Positions 63,601 through 64,000 of a DNA stretch of 64,000 nt are shown here, one piece after another. Each line of letters begins with the position of its first letter. Position 1 is the stretch's first letter. The translations under genes were made by a program, and so were the position numbers. The notes under the pieces were generated by a model that saw only the letters and a program-made list of their open reading frames with translations, ran no database searches and was not told the origin of the DNA. This DNA is from Kibdelosporangium persicum (lineage in GTDB: Bacteria > Actinomycetota > Actinomycetes > Mycobacteriales > Pseudonocardiaceae), in NCBI RefSeq assembly GCF_013280595.1, contig NZ_JAAATY010000002.1, positions 248,001 to 312,000 on the forward strand, in the 5' to 3' direction.

Positions 63601-63789
63601 AACGCCGACGCCATGCTCACCGCCGCCCGTAGCGTCACGAGCGGTCACCTGGCGTTACGGCTGCTCGCCATCGGCGGACCGCATTTCGGCTGGCCCGAGC
63701 GCTGGCGCGAGCTGCTGCGAGAGCTGCGCAGGCACCCGGACGCCGACGTGCGGGACGCCGCCATGCAGATCATGACGGCGTCCGAATGA
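60649..63789 (+). CDS. HEAT-repeat-like protein of 1046 residues
   Basis: The protein has no signal peptide or membrane helix. It is built almost fully of paired helices with HEAT-like spacing, for example REVRAAAVRTLGTVRGHNAIRYL, IAFQALSWLDDPRAWELLRTA and RGEALSQLSAWLPWYPEALPVL. Such superhelices bind other proteins or nucleic acid. The GTG start overlaps the TetR stop (GTGA, 60649-60652), so its level follows the regulator. It ends 1 base before the convergent leuS stop. I do not recognise a characterised homologue. Confidence 0.82.
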   Translation: MTSYLERRRHITERAPHADLAEVWDEDPDLALDMAEVVNHLPTLRRGLTSGVVDRQKRVAASSSLPRLDPRVVVEALPDLPMDVRRVLFRRVRSKRMTALADALLLPLHDSWGAYEAAQLLPVCSRQVVAEWLPKLEHVVSLSAIARRYPDLILAKAQAELPDADRDAWWGRNLVAVDEVIPHFPAEVLDLVEQFGPTTLMPFTQARSAYLAKVDAGRFLRVLRNRSYQLSRSAYRVLAEANPPELVWLGRQDALPVLRAMPPSRREAFWDAVNADKDMSQADIGFQTMHVLPRERRADEARRMRAIALKEGKENKANLLAQFLPYDEGRAILTELTYAGEATDRQLGYGLLVGCAAKDFRLAELLPWLVDRLKRDQDPVRVAAFRALTAASPRAFGEAAELTQLATDAFNARDLSVESTDALLRLCLKLLVHNDSQVALGIIEALWKRDSPTGLGRLDRMLRRGQEHDIYRVLAPVIHEHAARATYYPALVLAGSLGRRAWDMPDLLEPLWSAIKDGDDAEARSAIRYLLADPRARGERVERVLAIEPSAVFLPQVMNVVQSARTDLLDLVFGDEPPHGRFAPGDVRRIPLGMRQTQRWLPSQRARYAELLESLADSDHSREVRAAAVRTLGTVRGHNAIRYLSTEDELIAQAAITVLPLLPDPVEALRLLMDRALSDNRGQAELTAMYTIRRCARRIPPSVLAETLAVQGGRVTVRKELVRLISDFRLPDTVGMLHRAWHGENQHRDVRAAIAFQALSWLDDPRAWELLRTAVTGPREVAMQTLRVQPYSVPVQHRASVAALIHEVATGSDERLRGEALSQLSAWLPWYPEALPVLRDVITNLDERATWRAAVNGLIRLVWQPEIQAAVLDVLRTLATATGHDAQSDRDRPALQRMRAIFDGLYRMSSWRQRMHDFAGDLVEALSGVEEIRRELVQLKFATVRFSSPDESEPVADLRAVDALVAGRPLLASNAIWNVRARQWNADAMLTAARSVTSGHLALRLLAIGGPHFGWPERWRELLRELRRHPDADVRDAAMQIMTASE

Positions 63790-63790
63790 C

Positions 63791-64000
63791 TCAGAGGACC
63801 ACGTTCACCAGACGGCCGGGCACCACGATCACCTTGCGGGGCTCGTTGCCTCCGGTCAGCGCGACGATCTTCTCGTCGGCCAGGGCGGCGGCCTTCACGT
63901 CGTCCTGACTCGCGTCCGCGGCGACGGTCACCCGTGACCGGACCTTGCCGTTGACCTGCACCGGGTACTCGATGGTGTCCTCGACCAGGTACCGCTCGTC
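63791..64000 (-). CDS. leuS: Leucyl-tRNA synthetase, C-terminal fragment
   Basis: The last 69 codons of a minus-strand gene end with TGA at 63793-63791. The sequence reads [31 protein letters not shown] and [14 protein letters not shown], which is the C-terminal RNA-binding domain of LeuRS. The rest of the gene is outside the window. M. tuberculosis leuS (Rv0041) is likewise near ino1 and ponA1. Confidence 0.93.
   Translation of the reverse strand, partial: DERYLVEDTIEYPVQVNGKVRSRVTVAADASQDDVKAAALADEKIVALTGGNEPRKVIVVPGRLVNVVL

Overview
The window is high-GC chromosomal DNA from an actinobacterium. The evidence is strong G/C preference at third codon positions, many GTG and some TTG starts, four-base start/stop overlaps, a GTP-type PEP carboxykinase, DUF5318, DUF1707 and DUF3558-type proteins, MacRS-like signalling and inositol-phosphate synthase. 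Gene content and style fit a filamentous Pseudonocardiaceae-type organism best; genus is not decided. Part of the gene set and order (leuS at the far end; ino1-padR, DUF5318, ponA, GT87 protein, rpsF-ssb-rpsR-rplI, dnaB in the middle) matches the origin-proximal Rv0041-Rv0058 region of Mycobacterium tuberculosis, and pckG with trmB echoes Rv0211/Rv0208c. This is core chromosome with lineage-specific insertions, not a plasmid or phage.

Layout. 1-6.4 kb: a gene tail, pckG, then a minus-strand dynamin / GrpE-like / dynamin operon. 6.4-13.5 kb: a dispersed 48-bp repeat, a membrane protein, a DesK/NarL-type two-component pair, a first MITE, a TetR-SDR operon and an ABC exporter. 13.5-17.2 kb: trmB, a nitric-oxide-synthase-fold protein lacking its key residues, an amidohydrolase and an SDR. 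17.2-23.2 kb: a second MITE, an ECF sigma factor with a membrane partner, and two tandem Tat-exported PhoX phosphatases with PHO-box-like repeats upstream. 23.2-38.2 kb: ino1-padR, DUF5318-ponA, two GT87-like membrane proteins around an SGNH esterase, endonuclease IV, a tail-anchored surface protein, rpsF-ssb-rpsR-rplI, a cluster of DnaA boxes and dnaB. 38.2-42.9 kb: a MerR regulator and serine hydrolase with near-identical leaderless promoters, a lipoprotein, a DODA-type dioxygenase and a degenerate GGDEF protein. 42.9-50.7 kb: a surface-protein island with a 1207-residue chaplin-like repeat protein, two other secreted proteins and a beta-helix membrane protein. 50.7-64 kb: AI-2E family transporter, MacRS-like pair, DUF1707 protein, a third MITE, ptsI, a ribokinase-family gene, a six-copy tandem repeat, an MMPL exporter with divergent TetR, a HEAT-like 1046-residue protein and the 3' end of leuS.

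How it works together. The central block covers inositol lipid precursors, cell-wall synthesis, glycosyl transfer, translation and replication. Around it sit environmental sensing, phosphate scavenging, export and a hydrophobic surface-protein island. The observations most worth following are the NOS-fold protein that has lost its heme cysteine and arginine-binding glutamate (14253-15236), the multi-repeat chaplin-like protein (43902-47525), a MITE family inserted exactly at TAG stop codons, and the DnaA-box cluster in front of dnaB.
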